From Butyrivibrio sp. (GTDB lineage: Bacteria > Bacillota > Clostridia > Lachnospirales > Lachnospiraceae), in assembly GCA_024688095.1 (NCBI GenBank), contig JAILEJ010000445.1, positions 1-7,316 of the forward strand: 7,316 nucleotides of DNA, read 5' to 3'. Made by a program: the position numbers and the translations under genes. The notes under the pieces were generated by a model, which saw nothing but the letters and a program-made list of their open reading frames with translations, ran no database searches and had not been told where the DNA came from. The stretch's first letter is position 1, and the number at the start of each line of letters is the position of its first letter. Shown here one piece after another: positions 6,612-7,316 of the stretch.

Positions 6612-7316
6612 ATGGCAAGTTTAACACTTGAGAATGTATGTAAAGTATATCCTAACGGATTTGAAGCAGTTAAGAACTTCAACCTTGATATTCAGGATAA
6701 GGAGTTTATTATCTTCGTAGGACCTTCAGGATGTGGTAAGTCTACAACACTTCGTATGATCGCTGGTCTTGAAGACATCACATCAGGTACATTAAAAATC
6801 GGTGACAGAGTAGTTAACGATGTAGAGCCTAAGGATAGAGATATCGCGATGGTATTCCAGAACTATGCTCTGTATCCACATATGACAGTATATGATAACA
6901 TGGCATTTGGTCTTAAGCTTAGAAAAGTACCAAAGGCTGAAATCGATAAAATGGTAAAGGAAGCTGCTAAGATCCTTGACCTTACAAACCTTCTTGATCG
7001 TAAGCCAAAGGCTCTTTCAGGTGGACAGAGACAGCGTGTAGCTATGGGTCGTGCTATCGTTCGTAATCCTAAGGTATTCCTTATGGATGAGCCTCTTTCA
7101 AACCTTGATGCAAAGCTTCGTGTACAGATGAGAACTGAGATTGCTAAGCTTCACCAGAGACTTGGTACAACAATCATCTACGTTACACATGACCAGACAG
7201 AGGCTATGACTCTTGGTACAAGAATCGTAGTTATGAAGGATGGTGTTATCCAGCAGGTTGACACACCACAGAACCTTTACGAGAAGCCACAGAACCTCTT
7301 CGTAGCAGGATTCATG
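6612..7316 (+). CDS. Sugar ABC transporter ATP-binding protein, MsmX/UgpC/MalK-like (3' end outside window)
   Basis: The first 235 residues of an ABC ATPase are present, without a stop. Visible motifs are Walker A GPSGCGKST (37-45), the Q-loop FQNYALYPHMTV (82-93), the signature LSGGQRQRVAMGRA (135-148), Walker B VFLMDEP (155-161), the D-loop SNLDAK (163-168) and the H-loop THDQTEAM (192-199). NYALYPHMTV and the whole pattern mark the carbohydrate-importer subfamily (MalK, UgpC, MsmK, MsmX). These proteins run to about 365-375 residues with a C-terminal TOBE regulatory domain that is missing here only because the window stops. Such ATPases energise membrane permeases and in Firmicutes one copy often serves several importers. 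A perfect AGGAGG lies seven bases before the ATG. It has its own promoter and a terminator upstream, so it starts a new transcription unit. Codon use differs from its neighbours (12 of 15 Ile codons ATC, 6 of 13 Arg codons CGT), which points to high expression. Confidence 0.95.
   Translation, partial: MASLTLENVCKVYPNGFEAVKNFNLDIQDKEFIIFVGPSGCGKSTTLRMIAGLEDITSGTLKIGDRVVNDVEPKDRDIAMVFQNYALYPHMTVYDNMAFGLKLRKVPKAEIDKMVKEAAKILDLTNLLDRKPKALSGGQRQRVAMGRAIVRNPKVFLMDEPLSNLDAKLRVQMRTEIAKLHQRLGTTIIYVTHDQTEAMTLGTRIVVMKDGVIQQVDTPQNLYEKPQNLFVAGFM

Overview
The window reads as low-GC Firmicutes DNA, most likely from a Lachnospiraceae bacterium (Butyrivibrio-like is my guess from protein style and codon use, not a database result). 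Supporting signs are the AT-rich sequence, strong AGGAGG or AAGGGG ribosome binding sites, a methionine aminopeptidase with an N-terminal SEC-C zinc motif, a DUF624/YesL membrane protein and an MsmX/UgpC-type sugar-transporter ATPase.

Layout. Bases 1-719 hold no convincing gene. They are a tandem array of five ~138-bp units plus a truncated sixth, and the array starts at or before the window edge. It carries 21 copies of the heptamer GTCATAA in strictly alternating orientation, so each unit contains two kinds of inverted repeat. Sequence between the arms varies from unit to unit, and units are mosaics of one another. Bases 755-830 are a large inverted repeat with an A-tract on one side and a T-tract on the other, probably a bidirectional terminator that closes off the array. 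A promoter (888-916) and a leader of about 135 bases lead into a run of five co-oriented genes: map (SEC-C methionine aminopeptidase, GTG start), metG (methionyl-tRNA synthetase), an alpha/beta hydrolase of the monoacylglycerol-lipase/S33 type, a GNAT acetyltransferase and a DUF624/YesL membrane protein. Gaps are 28, 27, 11 and 28 bases, which suggests one operon. It ends at a clear intrinsic terminator (6324-6364). A 300-base regulatory region with a small palindrome and a promoter precedes a second transcription unit, the ATP-binding subunit of a carbohydrate ABC importer, cut off by the window end at residue 235.

How the genes relate. map and metG act at opposite ends of methionine use in translation: one charges the initiator Met, the other removes it. 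The hydrolase and acetyltransferase have no evident link to this and their substrates cannot be read from sequence. The YesL-like gene next to an MsmX-like ATPase fits the usual association of DUF624 proteins with sugar ABC importers, although a terminator separates them here. The coding part is otherwise ordinary; the element that deserves attention is the repeat array at 1-719.
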